Origin: Candidatus Onthomorpha intestinigallinarum
GTDB taxonomy: Bacteria > Bacteroidota > Bacteroidia > Bacteroidales > P3
Assembly: GCA_019114015.1 (NCBI GenBank)
Contig: DXGG01000212.1
Coordinates: 1 to 6,522, forward strand
Direction: 5' to 3'
DNA: 6,522 nt
The stretch's first letter is position 1. Each line of letters opens with the position of its first letter. The position numbers and the translations under genes were made by a program. Below the pieces are notes generated by a model. It saw only the letters and a program-made list of their open reading frames with translations. It was not told the DNA's origin and did not search any database. This document shows positions 1-6,361 of this stretch, piece after piece.

Positions 1-28
1 GTATTTAGGAAAGAAAATTTAAAGAGAA

Positions 29-1183
29 ATGATGAATCCGGATTTTAGAACAATACAGAAGAACAGAAAAGACAGAAAAACGGACAATGGCATTGTAAGG
101 ATAGGAATATCTCAGGGAGATATAAACGGCATAGGCTATGAGGTTATGCTTAAATGTTTCTCGGACAGTCGTATGCTGGAGTTTTGCACTCCTGTTTTGT
201 ACGGCTCTTCCAAGGTGGCTTCATATCACAAGAAATTGATAAATGCCACGGATTTTCCATTTGTAAACATACGTTCGGCCGAGCAGGCCGAGGCCAACAA
301 GTTCAATATCCTAAACATAATACAGGAAGAGGTTAAGATAGATGTGGGACAGGCTACGGAAGCAGGAGGAAGACTTGCGGCCATGAGTTTGGACATAGCC
401 TGCAGGGACTTGGCAGCGGGGAAGATAGATGCTCTTGTAACCAATCCGATAAACAAAAGGAATATACAGAGCGACAACTTTAACTTCCCCGGTCATACGG
501 AGTATCTGACAAATGCCTTCGGAGTGAAGGAAAGCCTGATGATAATGACCTGCAACAACATTCACATAGGCATAATGACCAATCATCTATCTCTTTCCCA
601 AGTGCCTAAGGTGATAACAAAGGATTTGATAGTCTCCAAACTAAAGGTTATGAATATGGCTTTGAAAAGGGATTTCGGAATACGCATGCCAAAGATAGCG
701 GTATTGGCGTTGAATCCTCATGCTGGAGACAGAGGACTTATAGGCAATGAGGATGATACTATTGTAGCTCCAGCCATAAAGGAAGCTTTTGACGGCGGCA
801 TATTGGCTTTCGGTCCTTATCCTGCCGACGGATTCTTCGGCAATGGCTCCATAAAGGATTTTGATGGTGTTATGGCTTTGTATCATGATCAGGGGTTGAT
901 ACCTTTCAAGCTTATGAGCTTTACGGAAGGTGTCAATTTTACGGCAGGTCTTCCTTTTGTGAGGACGTCTCCGGCACACGGTACGGCGTATGACATAGCA
1001 GGTAAGAACATGGCCTCCGCACAGAGTTTCCGCAACGCGGTTTTCCTTGCCTTGGATATAATCAAAAACAGAAAGGAATATGACGCTCTTTCTGCCAATG
1101 TTCTCAAGGTAAGCAGCAAGGAAAACATGGAGGATGAAGATATTAGCAAAGAGTTGCAGAAAGATGACGAGCCTACGCTTTAA
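29..1183 (+). CDS. pdxA: 4-hydroxythreonine-4-phosphate dehydrogenase PdxA
   Basis: By family, this cytoplasmic metal-dependent enzyme oxidises 4-phosphohydroxy-L-threonine with NAD(P)+; the product decarboxylates to 3-amino-1-hydroxyacetone phosphate, which PdxJ uses for pyridoxine 5'-phosphate synthesis. The PdxA blocks are visible in order: GISQGDINGIGYE (residues 26-38), FPGHTEYL (153-160), MTNHLSL (183-189), LNPHAGD (228-234), YHDQGL (285-290) and TSPAHGTAYDIAG (313-325). The expected metal-binding histidines are H186, H231 and H286, all present. The protein is 384 aa against about 330 for E. coli PdxA. The extra length is a basic N-terminal extension of about 20 residues (KNRKDRK) and an acidic C-terminal tail after about residue 360. 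The start is ATG 29, immediately followed by a second ATG at 32; no other ATG, GTG or TTG lies between these and the conserved core. The gene's end overlaps the start of ligA. Its promoter lies outside the window. The family call is secure. Confidence 0.96.
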   Translation: MMNPDFRTIQKNRKDRKTDNGIVRIGISQGDINGIGYEVMLKCFSDSRMLEFCTPVLYGSSKVASYHKKLINATDFPFVNIRSAEQAEANKFNILNIIQEEVKIDVGQATEAGGRLAAMSLDIACRDLAAGKIDALVTNPINKRNIQSDNFNFPGHTEYLTNAFGVKESLMIMTCNNIHIGIMTNHLSLSQVPKVITKDLIVSKLKVMNMALKRDFGIRMPKIAVLALNPHAGDRGLIGNEDDTIVAPAIKEAFDGGILAFGPYPADGFFGNGSIKDFDGVMALYHDQGLIPFKLMSFTEGVNFTAGLPFVRTSPAHGTAYDIAGKNMASAQSFRNAVFLALDIIKNRKEYDALSANVLKVSSKENMEDEDISKELQKDDEPTL

Positions 1184-3221
1184 AGAAGCAGAAGAAAGAG
1201 TAAGGGAACTTAGGGAACGTATCAATCGTTTCAACTGGGAATATTATGTTTTGGACTCTCCGTCCGTAAGCGACGGGGAGTTTGACATGCTGCTCAAGGA
1301 ATTGGAAAGACTGGAAGATGAATATCCCGAGTTGCAGTCTCCTTCTTCGCCCACAAGGCGTGTGGGAGGAGAACCTAACAAGGATTTCGTCCAAAGGGAA
1401 CATTCTTATCCGATGCTTTCTTTGAGCAATACTTACAGCAGGGAGGAAATAGTCGATTTTGTCAACAGGGCGGAAGAAGCCTTGGACTTGAAGGGTAAGA
1501 CGGAGTGGGTGTGTGAATTGAAATACGACGGTGTGGCCATAAGTCTGTTGTACGAGGACAGGAAGTTTGCAAGGGCATTGACAAGGGGCAACGGTATTGT
1601 CGGAGACGATGTGAGCGACAATATCAGAACCATACGTTCCATTCCGTTGGAACTATATGGCAATGACATCCCTCTAAGGTTTGAGATAAGAGGAGAGGTT
1701 ATCTTCCCTCATAAGGCGTTCGAGCAGTTCAACAAGATAAGGATGGATAACGGTGAGGAACCTTTTGCCAATCCGAGAAATGCGGCTTCGGGAAGCATAA
1801 AGTTGCTTGACCCGAGGGAGGTAGCAGAAAGAAAACTCGAATGTTTCCTTTATTATCTGATGGGAGAGGATATAAAAGGTGAGACGCATTATCAAAGATT
1901 GCAACAGGCCCGTCAATGGGGCTTCAATGTGCCGAAATACATGGCAGTGGCCGATGGTGTGGAGCAAATAATGGACTTTATAAACTATTGGGATGAGCAA
2001 CGACATCATTTGCCATTCGACATAGACGGCATAGTCATAAAACTGAATGACGTAAACTTGTGGGAAAGACTTGGCTCAACGGCAAAGAACCCGCGTTGGG
2101 CAACGGCGTTCAAGTTCAAGGCTGAGCAGGCTCATAGCAAATTGTTGAAGATAGAGTATCAGGTTGGGCGTACCGGAAGAGTTACACCTGTGGCTGTTTT
2201 CGAGCCTGCATGGCTTGCTGGTACGTGGGTCAAAAGGGCGAGCATACACAATGAGGATCAGATGCAGAAACTCGGCATAAGATACGGCGATGAGGTCATT
2301 GTGGAAAAAGGAGGGGAGATAATACCCAAAATAGTTGGCGTAATACATTCGGACGGCAAACATACGGTTCAGGCAGAACAGAATGCCGTAAGTTTTATAG
2401 AGAACTGCCCCGTTTGCGGAGCAAAACTGGTAAAGCGGGAGGATGAAGCGGGACATTATTGCCCAAACTACAATCATTGCCCGCCTCAGATATTGGGACG
2501 TTTCCAGCATTTCATCTCAAGAAAAGCCATGGACATAGACTCTTTGGGAGGAGAAAGAATGCAGGCCATGATAGACAAGGGTCTTGTAAAGGATTTCTCC
2601 GATTTGTACACGCTGAGAAAGGAGGATCTCATAGGACTTTCTTCTTCCAACTCACAAAACAAGGCTACAATACAGGAAAAAGGTGCTCAGAACATAATAA
2701 ATGCAATAGAAAAATCAAAGCAGGCGCCTTTTGAAAGAGTTCTCTTTGCTTTGGGGATACGTTATGTCGGAGAGGTCACGGCCAAAAAGCTTGCAAGACA
2801 TTACAAAGACATTGACAATCTGATTGCCGCAAGTTTTGACGAATTGAAGCAGACGGATGATGTGGGTACAATCACTGCCGAATCTCTCAGGGAGTATTTC
2901 GAAAACAGTGAAAACATAGAGCTGATAAATCGCCTTAAAGTCTGCGGTTTGAAATTCAAAACGGAACAGACTGGTACAAGCAGCAGGTTGGAGGGGTTGG
3001 GTTTTGTAGTGAGCGGAACGTTCGACTCTTTCAGTCGGGAAGAACTCAAGAAAATCATAGAGGAACATTCGGGAAAGATAATAAGTTCGGTATCTTCCAA
3101 GGTGGATTATCTTGTATGCGGACACAAAATGGGTCCGGAAAAAAAGAAAAAGGCCGAAAAACTGGGTGTAAAGATGATTACCGAGGATGAATTCAAACAA
3201 ATGCTGAACGAAAAAGAATAG
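1164..3221 (+). CDS. ligA: NAD+-dependent DNA ligase LigA
   Basis: This is the essential bacterial ligase that seals nicks, including those between Okazaki fragments, using NAD+ as adenylate donor. With the start at 1164 it is 685 aa (E. coli 671). Visible parts in order: domain Ia with WEYYVLDSPSVSDGEFD (25-41); the adenylation site CELKYDG with nucleophile K120; TRGNG (140-144); RGEV with E178; NPRNAASG (203-210); DIDGIVIK (286-293); AFKFKA (315-320); the OB-fold start QVGRTGRVTPVAVFEP (333-348); a Cys4 zinc finger C415, C418, C433, C439 with exactly the E. coli spacing; helix-hairpin-helix repeats (about 445-590); and a C-terminal BRCT domain (about 608-682). ATG 1164 is preferred because MTSLRFKEAEERVRELR fits the usual LigA N-terminus. 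An in-frame ATG at 1134 would add ten residues and deepen the overlap with pdxA. Oddities: Asn143 replaces the Asp usual in TRGDG, and an extra Ser/Asn/Gln-rich stretch (about 493-507) sits before AQNIINAIEKSK. Confidence 0.97.
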   Translation: MTSLRFKEAEERVRELRERINRFNWEYYVLDSPSVSDGEFDMLLKELERLEDEYPELQSPSSPTRRVGGEPNKDFVQREHSYPMLSLSNTYSREEIVDFVNRAEEALDLKGKTEWVCELKYDGVAISLLYEDRKFARALTRGNGIVGDDVSDNIRTIRSIPLELYGNDIPLRFEIRGEVIFPHKAFEQFNKIRMDNGEEPFANPRNAASGSIKLLDPREVAERKLECFLYYLMGEDIKGETHYQRLQQARQWGFNVPKYMAVADGVEQIMDFINYWDEQRHHLPFDIDGIVIKLNDVNLWERLGSTAKNPRWATAFKFKAEQAHSKLLKIEYQVGRTGRVTPVAVFEPAWLAGTWVKRASIHNEDQMQKLGIRYGDEVIVEKGGEIIPKIVGVIHSDGKHTVQAEQNAVSFIENCPVCGAKLVKREDEAGHYCPNYNHCPPQILGRFQHFISRKAMDIDSLGGERMQAMIDKGLVKDFSDLYTLRKEDLIGLSSSNSQNKATIQEKGAQNIINAIEKSKQAPFERVLFALGIRYVGEVTAKKLARHYKDIDNLIAASFDELKQTDDVGTITAESLREYFENSENIELINRLKVCGLKFKTEQTGTSSRLEGLGFVVSGTFDSFSREELKKIIEEHSGKIISSVSSKVDYLVCGHKMGPEKKKKAEKLGVKMITEDEFKQMLNEKE

Positions 3222-3227
3222 ATACTG

Positions 3228-4514
3228 GTGGGAACAATAGCTTTTCATACATTGGGGTGCAAGTTGAACTTTGCGGAGAGTTCCGACCTTATGCGTCGTT
3301 TCGGGGAGAAAGGATATGTTCAGGTTGATTTCAGACAAAAAGCTGATGTGTATGTCATCAACACTTGTACTGTTACTCAGACGGCTGAGAAGAAATGCCG
3401 CAATGCGATAAGACAGGCACATAGGGTGAATCCGGATGCAATAGTGGCGGTAATAGGCTGCTTTTCGCAGGTCAAGGCCGAAGATATAGAGAAGATTGAG
3501 GGAGTGAACATTATCCTTGGCAATGACAACAAGCACAAATTGTTGGAATACGTATTGAACTCAACCGACAATAACGGCAAGGAAAACCATGTTGAAGACA
3601 TAAGTCGCCAAAAGGATTTCCACATATCCTATTCATCGGATGACAGGACACGTTCCTTTTTGAAGGTTCAGGACGGTTGCGATTATTTCTGCTCCTATTG
3701 CGAGATTCCTTTTGCAAGAGGAAGGAACAGAAGTGCAGGTATAGACGATATTTGCAACTGTGCAAGACAGTTGGCAAGGGAAGGCAAGAAGGAAATAGTG
3801 CTTACGGGAGTTAACATAGGAGAATACGGCAGTGAAAGGGGAGAGACCTTTTTGCAGTTGATACGTTCCCTTGATGAAATAGAGGAAATAAACAGATACA
3901 GGATATCGAGCATAGAACCCAACCTTATAAGCGAACGGATAATAGACTTTTGCGGCAGTTCGCGCAGTTTTCTCCCGCATTTCCACATACCTTTGCAGGC
4001 AGGAACCGATAAAATTCTTGCACTGATGAAAAGGAAGTACACAAGAGAACTGTTTGCCAACAGGGTGGAATACATAAAAAACAGTATGCCTCATGCGTTT
4101 ATTGCAGCCGATGTGATAGTCGGGTTTCCTCAGGAAACCGATGAGGATTTCGCTTCGGCAAGGGATTTCATCGCTTCGCTTCCGCTTTCGGCTCTTCACG
4201 TGTTCACCTATTCCGAAAGACCCGGTACGGTCGCGGCCAGGATGCATGGAAAAGTGCCGTTCTCAAAAAGAAAGGAAAGAAGTCTGGAACTTCAAAGGCT
4301 GTCCGAACGTAAAAAAGAGGAATTCTGTCTGAACAACATGGGTACTGAAAGAGAAATACTTTGGGAGGCTGACTGTGACAAAGGACTTATGTATGGCTTT
4401 ACCGACAATTACATAAGGGTGGGTCGAAAATTTGACGCAAGGTACATAAACACCATAACTAAAGAACGATTGGAAACATACGACAGGGAAAATAAACATT
4501 ACATTATAAATTGA
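3228..4514 (+). CDS. mtaB: tRNA (N6-threonylcarbamoyladenosine(37)-C2)-methylthiotransferase MtaB
   Basis: By family, this radical-SAM enzyme adds a methylthio group to t6A37 of ANN-decoding tRNAs, giving ms2t6A37 and improving decoding accuracy. The 428 aa protein has all three expected domains. The N-terminal UPF0004 domain has cluster cysteines C11 (TLGCKLN), C47 (INTCTVT) and C78 (IGCFSQ). The radical-SAM core has the CxxxCxxC cluster C151, C155, C158 in GCDYFCSYCEIPFARG, followed by ISSIEPN, HFHIPLQAG and DVIVGFPQETDEDF. A TRAM-like RNA-binding end lies at about 372-428. Among methylthiotransferases, MGTIAFHTLGCKLN and the short AESSDLMRRF region resemble B. subtilis MtaB (MATVAFHTLGCKVN) rather than MiaB or RimO. 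The start is GTG 3228; no ATG precedes the first cysteine, and the alignment to B. subtilis MtaB begins at exactly this residue. It starts 6 nt after the ligA TAG and in the same reading frame, so translation is probably coupled to ligA. Confidence 0.93.
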   Translation: MGTIAFHTLGCKLNFAESSDLMRRFGEKGYVQVDFRQKADVYVINTCTVTQTAEKKCRNAIRQAHRVNPDAIVAVIGCFSQVKAEDIEKIEGVNIILGNDNKHKLLEYVLNSTDNNGKENHVEDISRQKDFHISYSSDDRTRSFLKVQDGCDYFCSYCEIPFARGRNRSAGIDDICNCARQLAREGKKEIVLTGVNIGEYGSERGETFLQLIRSLDEIEEINRYRISSIEPNLISERIIDFCGSSRSFLPHFHIPLQAGTDKILALMKRKYTRELFANRVEYIKNSMPHAFIAADVIVGFPQETDEDFASARDFIASLPLSALHVFTYSERPGTVAARMHGKVPFSKRKERSLELQRLSERKKEEFCLNNMGTEREILWEADCDKGLMYGFTDNYIRVGRKFDARYINTITKERLETYDRENKHYIIN

Positions 4515-4533
4515 AAATAAATAAATACATATT

Positions 4534-5223
4534 ATGAAGAGAATACTTATACTTCTTGTTGCAGTTATCGGTTTGAGTTCATGCAAACCTTTGGAGAAAG
4601 ACGTCTTCGAACCGGATTATCAGAATGCGAATCTTTTGCCCAGACTGACATGCTGGATAGACCAGCCTTCATTTGAGAACGCCTATGGAGCCAATTCATA
4701 TTCCGTAAAGGCATCCAACGACTTGAGAAATCCCTATGGACTTACCGAAACACCTTACGGCAAGGGCGTACACGAGCTGACCGACAAGACCAAGCTGTAC
4801 ACGGCCGAAAAAAGAATACAGGACGCTGCGGAGGTCTTTTATTACGAAGTATCTAACAATATTTGTGACATGACTACCCGAAGGGCTGGAAACATAGTCA
4901 TAAGAGCCGGAGCGATATACAACAAAAACAATTACAAATGGTCGTGGTTGAGCGGATTTACCGTAGGACTGCTCAATGTATTCGGCATGCCTTTTTGCTC
5001 CAATACCACGGAACTTGAGGTGATAGTGGAAATATACGACACGAGAAACAATCTTGTCGCCAAATTCAATGAAAGGGGATACTCCAAACAGGACATGGCT
5101 TTTTACCACGGTTATTATCAATTTCAGAGACGCGCGGCCACATTGGCATTGCAGGACGGCCTTATGAAAATAAAGGAACTGATAGAAAAGGATAATTTGT
5201 TGATAAGAACCAAATTGAAATAG
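4534..5223 (+). CDS. Predicted lipoprotein of unknown function
   Basis: I do not recognise the family. The 229 aa product starts with a lipoprotein signal peptide: MKR, a hydrophobic stretch (residues 4-13) and lipobox LSSC with the lipidated cysteine at C17. Mature protein therefore probably attaches to a membrane facing the periplasm. No acidic export tag of the CxDDDD kind follows the cysteine (CKPLEKD), so surface exposure is not indicated. The middle carries an alternating beta-like segment (NIVIRAGAIY, 120-129), a hydrophobic Trp/Gly segment (WSWLSGFTVGLLNVFGMPF, 136-154), a strand-like LEVIVEIYD (161-169), then an amphipathic C-terminal helix rich in Ala, Lys and Glu (about 197-220). 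That strand/hydrophobic-loop/strand/helix order is reminiscent of small periplasmic alpha/beta lipoproteins, but this is only an impression. Cysteines C40, C111 and C155 could form a disulfide. The gene follows mtaB after 19 A/T-rich bases with no visible promoter or terminator, and precedes the acetyltransferase by 4 nt. Confidence 0.85.
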   Translation: MKRILILLVAVIGLSSCKPLEKDVFEPDYQNANLLPRLTCWIDQPSFENAYGANSYSVKASNDLRNPYGLTETPYGKGVHELTDKTKLYTAEKRIQDAAEVFYYEVSNNICDMTTRRAGNIVIRAGAIYNKNNYKWSWLSGFTVGLLNVFGMPFCSNTTELEVIVEIYDTRNNLVAKFNERGYSKQDMAFYHGYYQFQRRAATLALQDGLMKIKELIEKDNLLIRTKLK

Positions 5224-5227
5224 CATT

Positions 5228-5710
5228 ATGGCGAAAATAAGAAAAGCCGTAATAGAGGACTGTTCCGCGATATTGGGACTGATAAAGGATTTGGCTTTGT
5301 ACGAAAAGGCACCAGATGAGGTAGAGGCAACGGAAGAAACTCTTGTACAAAGCATATTTGTGCGCAAGGAAGCCGAGGTGGTGTTGTTGGAAGAGGGAAA
5401 CGAAGTATTGGGATTCGCACTGTACTTTTTCAATTTTTCCACATGGAAAGGCAGAGCCGGCCTGTATCTGGAGGATTTGTTTGTCAGGGAACAATACCGA
5501 GGAAAGGGATATGGCAAGATGTTGTTGAGTTATCTGGCCACAATTGCAAAGGAAAAGGGATGTCCGCGTTTCGAATGGATTGTTCTGGACTGGAATACGC
5601 CTTCCATTGATTTCTACAAGGCTATGGGGGCGGTGCCTTTGGATACATGGACGGTATTCAGGTTGAACAGGGAAGGAATATCAAAATTGGCGTCTGAATA
5701 CAAGGGATAG
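5228..5710 (+). CDS. GNAT-family N-acetyltransferase, spermidine/spermine acetyltransferase-like
   Basis: The 160 aa product is a single-domain cytoplasmic GNAT enzyme that would transfer acetyl from acetyl-CoA to an amine. The acetyl-CoA loop motif R/QxxGxG is RGKGYG (91-96), preceded by the strand YLEDLFV (80-86). Motif B is VLDWNTPSIDFYKAMGA (119-135), where Y130 aligns with the catalytic tyrosine of human SSAT1 (NFYKRRGA). The N-terminus MAKIRKAVIEDC and the GFALYFF segment also follow SSAT1 closely. The substrate cannot be read from sequence: bacterial relatives may act on polyamines, thialysine-like amines or other small molecules. The start ATG 5228 lies 4 nt after the lipoprotein stop, and its N-terminus matches family members, so the start is well supported. 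It is the last gene of the plus-strand series; the next gene converges on it. Confidence is high for the fold and moderate for the SSAT-like subgroup. Confidence 0.92.
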   Translation: MAKIRKAVIEDCSAILGLIKDLALYEKAPDEVEATEETLVQSIFVRKEAEVVLLEEGNEVLGFALYFFNFSTWKGRAGLYLEDLFVREQYRGKGYGKMLLSYLATIAKEKGCPRFEWIVLDWNTPSIDFYKAMGAVPLDTWTVFRLNREGISKLASEYKG

Positions 5711-5831
5711 GAAAAACGAACCTTAAAACACGGGCAAACCGCTTCTTCGTTTCAATCAAACGGAATAAAGTTTCAAGAAATCAAAACGCCCTTTGAACAA
5801 ACACCGGACGAAGAAAGGTTGTAAAAACAAA
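5711..5831. other. Non-coding convergent intergenic stretch with weak repeats
   Basis: These 121 bases lie between the GNAT stop and the terminator hairpin and show no credible reading frame. They contain an 8-bp perfect inverted repeat, TTCTTCGT at 5743-5750 and ACGAAGAA at 5808-5815, extendable by four more pairs across a bulge (AACC 5737-5740 with GGTT 5817-5820), leaving a 57 nt loop. An imperfect direct repeat, GTTTCAATCAAACG (5749-5762) and GTTTCAAGAAATCAAAACG (5770-5788), lies inside the loop. This would be the 3' untranslated region of the plus-strand operon if transcription runs that far. Either structure could be chance in A-rich sequence. Confidence 0.4.
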
Positions 5832-5866
5832 GTCCCCTGCCGGGAGCAAAGTCCGAGGCAGGGGAT
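5832..5866 (-). terminator. Intrinsic terminator, oriented for the minus-strand lipoprotein gene
   Basis: A strong hairpin is formed by TCCCCTGCC (5833-5841) and GGCAGGGGA (5857-5865), nine perfect pairs, plus a possible G-U closing pair at 5832/5866. The 15 nt loop can make a few inner pairs. Read on the minus strand, the stem is followed at once by ACTTTGTTTTT, which gives the RNA a U-rich tail, and it begins 19 bases past the stop codon of the minus-strand gene. On the plus strand the bases after the stem are ATAAACTAAAATTT, without a proper T-run, so termination of the plus operon here would be weaker. The orientation call is therefore minus, with possible partial bidirectional function. 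Confidence 0.85.
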
Positions 5867-5884
5867 AAACTAAAATTTATATCA

Positions 5885-6361
5885 TTATTCTTCTTTCATT
5901 GTATACCAAGCGTCTTTAGGATTGTTGGCAAACATGGTAACATAGAATTTCTCGTTTTGGTCGTCAGTCTTGAAGCAGGTAGAATTACCTTGGTAAACAT
6001 ATGACCGCTGATTTATTTTCAGGATATTGTATGATGCTGCCAATCCCCCGTTATCGCAAGGAGTAAAATATATTTTGATATTTACCTTGTTCTTGCCCTC
6101 CCTGCCATTCTTATACACTCCTTCGACATTGCCGTTTTCAATATTGACAAACAAATCCAATCCTTCGTCCGAATAGATTTTATACTCACCATCTTCCGGC
6201 ATTATACTATCGACTCCGTTGTCGTCATGTACAATTTTGTATTCTTTTTTCGGCATTACGCCCGATGTCTCTGCGTTTTTAGAAGACGCACAAGACTCAA
6301 GTATAAACAAAGACATAACAGACAATGCCGTCATTTGGCAAATAAACTTAAAATTTTTCAT
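5885..6361 (-). CDS. Small acidic predicted lipoprotein of unknown function
   Basis: I do not recognise the family. The 158 aa product begins with MKNFK, a hydrophobic stretch (about 11-22) and a lipobox-like LESC with the proposed lipidated cysteine at C24. The glutamate at -2 is unusual, so lipidation is likely rather than certain. After the cysteine comes a low-complexity linker (ASSKNAETSG), then a small domain rich in Asp, Glu, Asn and Gly with alternating strand-like segments (KIVHDD, YKIYSDEG, LDLFVNIENG, VEGVYKNG, VNIKIYFTPC, RSYVYQG, KFYVTMFANN), suggesting a compact beta-sheet fold. C102 and C129 could form a disulfide after export. It stands alone between its own promoter (6443-6473) and a terminator (5832-5866), convergent with the plus-strand operon. 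Isoleucine codon choice (4 ATA of 10) is less skewed than in the plus-strand genes, but the sample is small. The start is ATG at 6359-6361, the only one giving a signal peptide. Confidence 0.85.
   Translation of the reverse strand: MKNFKFICQMTALSVMSLFILESCASSKNAETSGVMPKKEYKIVHDDNGVDSIMPEDGEYKIYSDEGLDLFVNIENGNVEGVYKNGREGKNKVNIKIYFTPCDNGGLAASYNILKINQRSYVYQGNSTCFKTDDQNEKFYVTMFANNPKDAWYTMKEE

Noticed and set aside
1..28. End of an upstream gene
   Set aside because: Stops appear in two frames but 28 bases are too few to recognise any coding sequence.
1134..1163. ATG 1134 as the ligA start
   Set aside because: Would add ten non-conserved residues (MKILAKSCRK) ahead of the usual LigA N-terminus and enlarge the overlap with pdxA.
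641..1234. A 197-codon minus-strand open frame under pdxA
   Set aside because: Composition is that of an antisense shadow, and it covers the conserved PdxA metal-site region.
2715..3536. A 273-codon open frame on the minus strand across the ligA-mtaB junction
   Set aside because: It lies antisense to two well-identified genes, and its translation is Cys/Tyr/Arg-rich without any recognisable domain.
3633..4247. A 204-codon minus-strand open frame inside mtaB
   Set aside because: Antisense to the radical-SAM domain, with no domain or start signal.
4939..4995. Hydrophobic segment (residues 136-154) of the 4534-5223 lipoprotein as a transmembrane helix
   Set aside because: It is rich in Gly, Ser and Trp and flanked by strand-like segments in a protein with a lipobox; a loop or buried segment is at least as likely.
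4696..5517. A 273-codon minus-strand open frame across the lipoprotein and GNAT genes
   Set aside because: Antisense to the convincing GNAT and signal-peptide genes, spans their junction, and shows no motif or leader.
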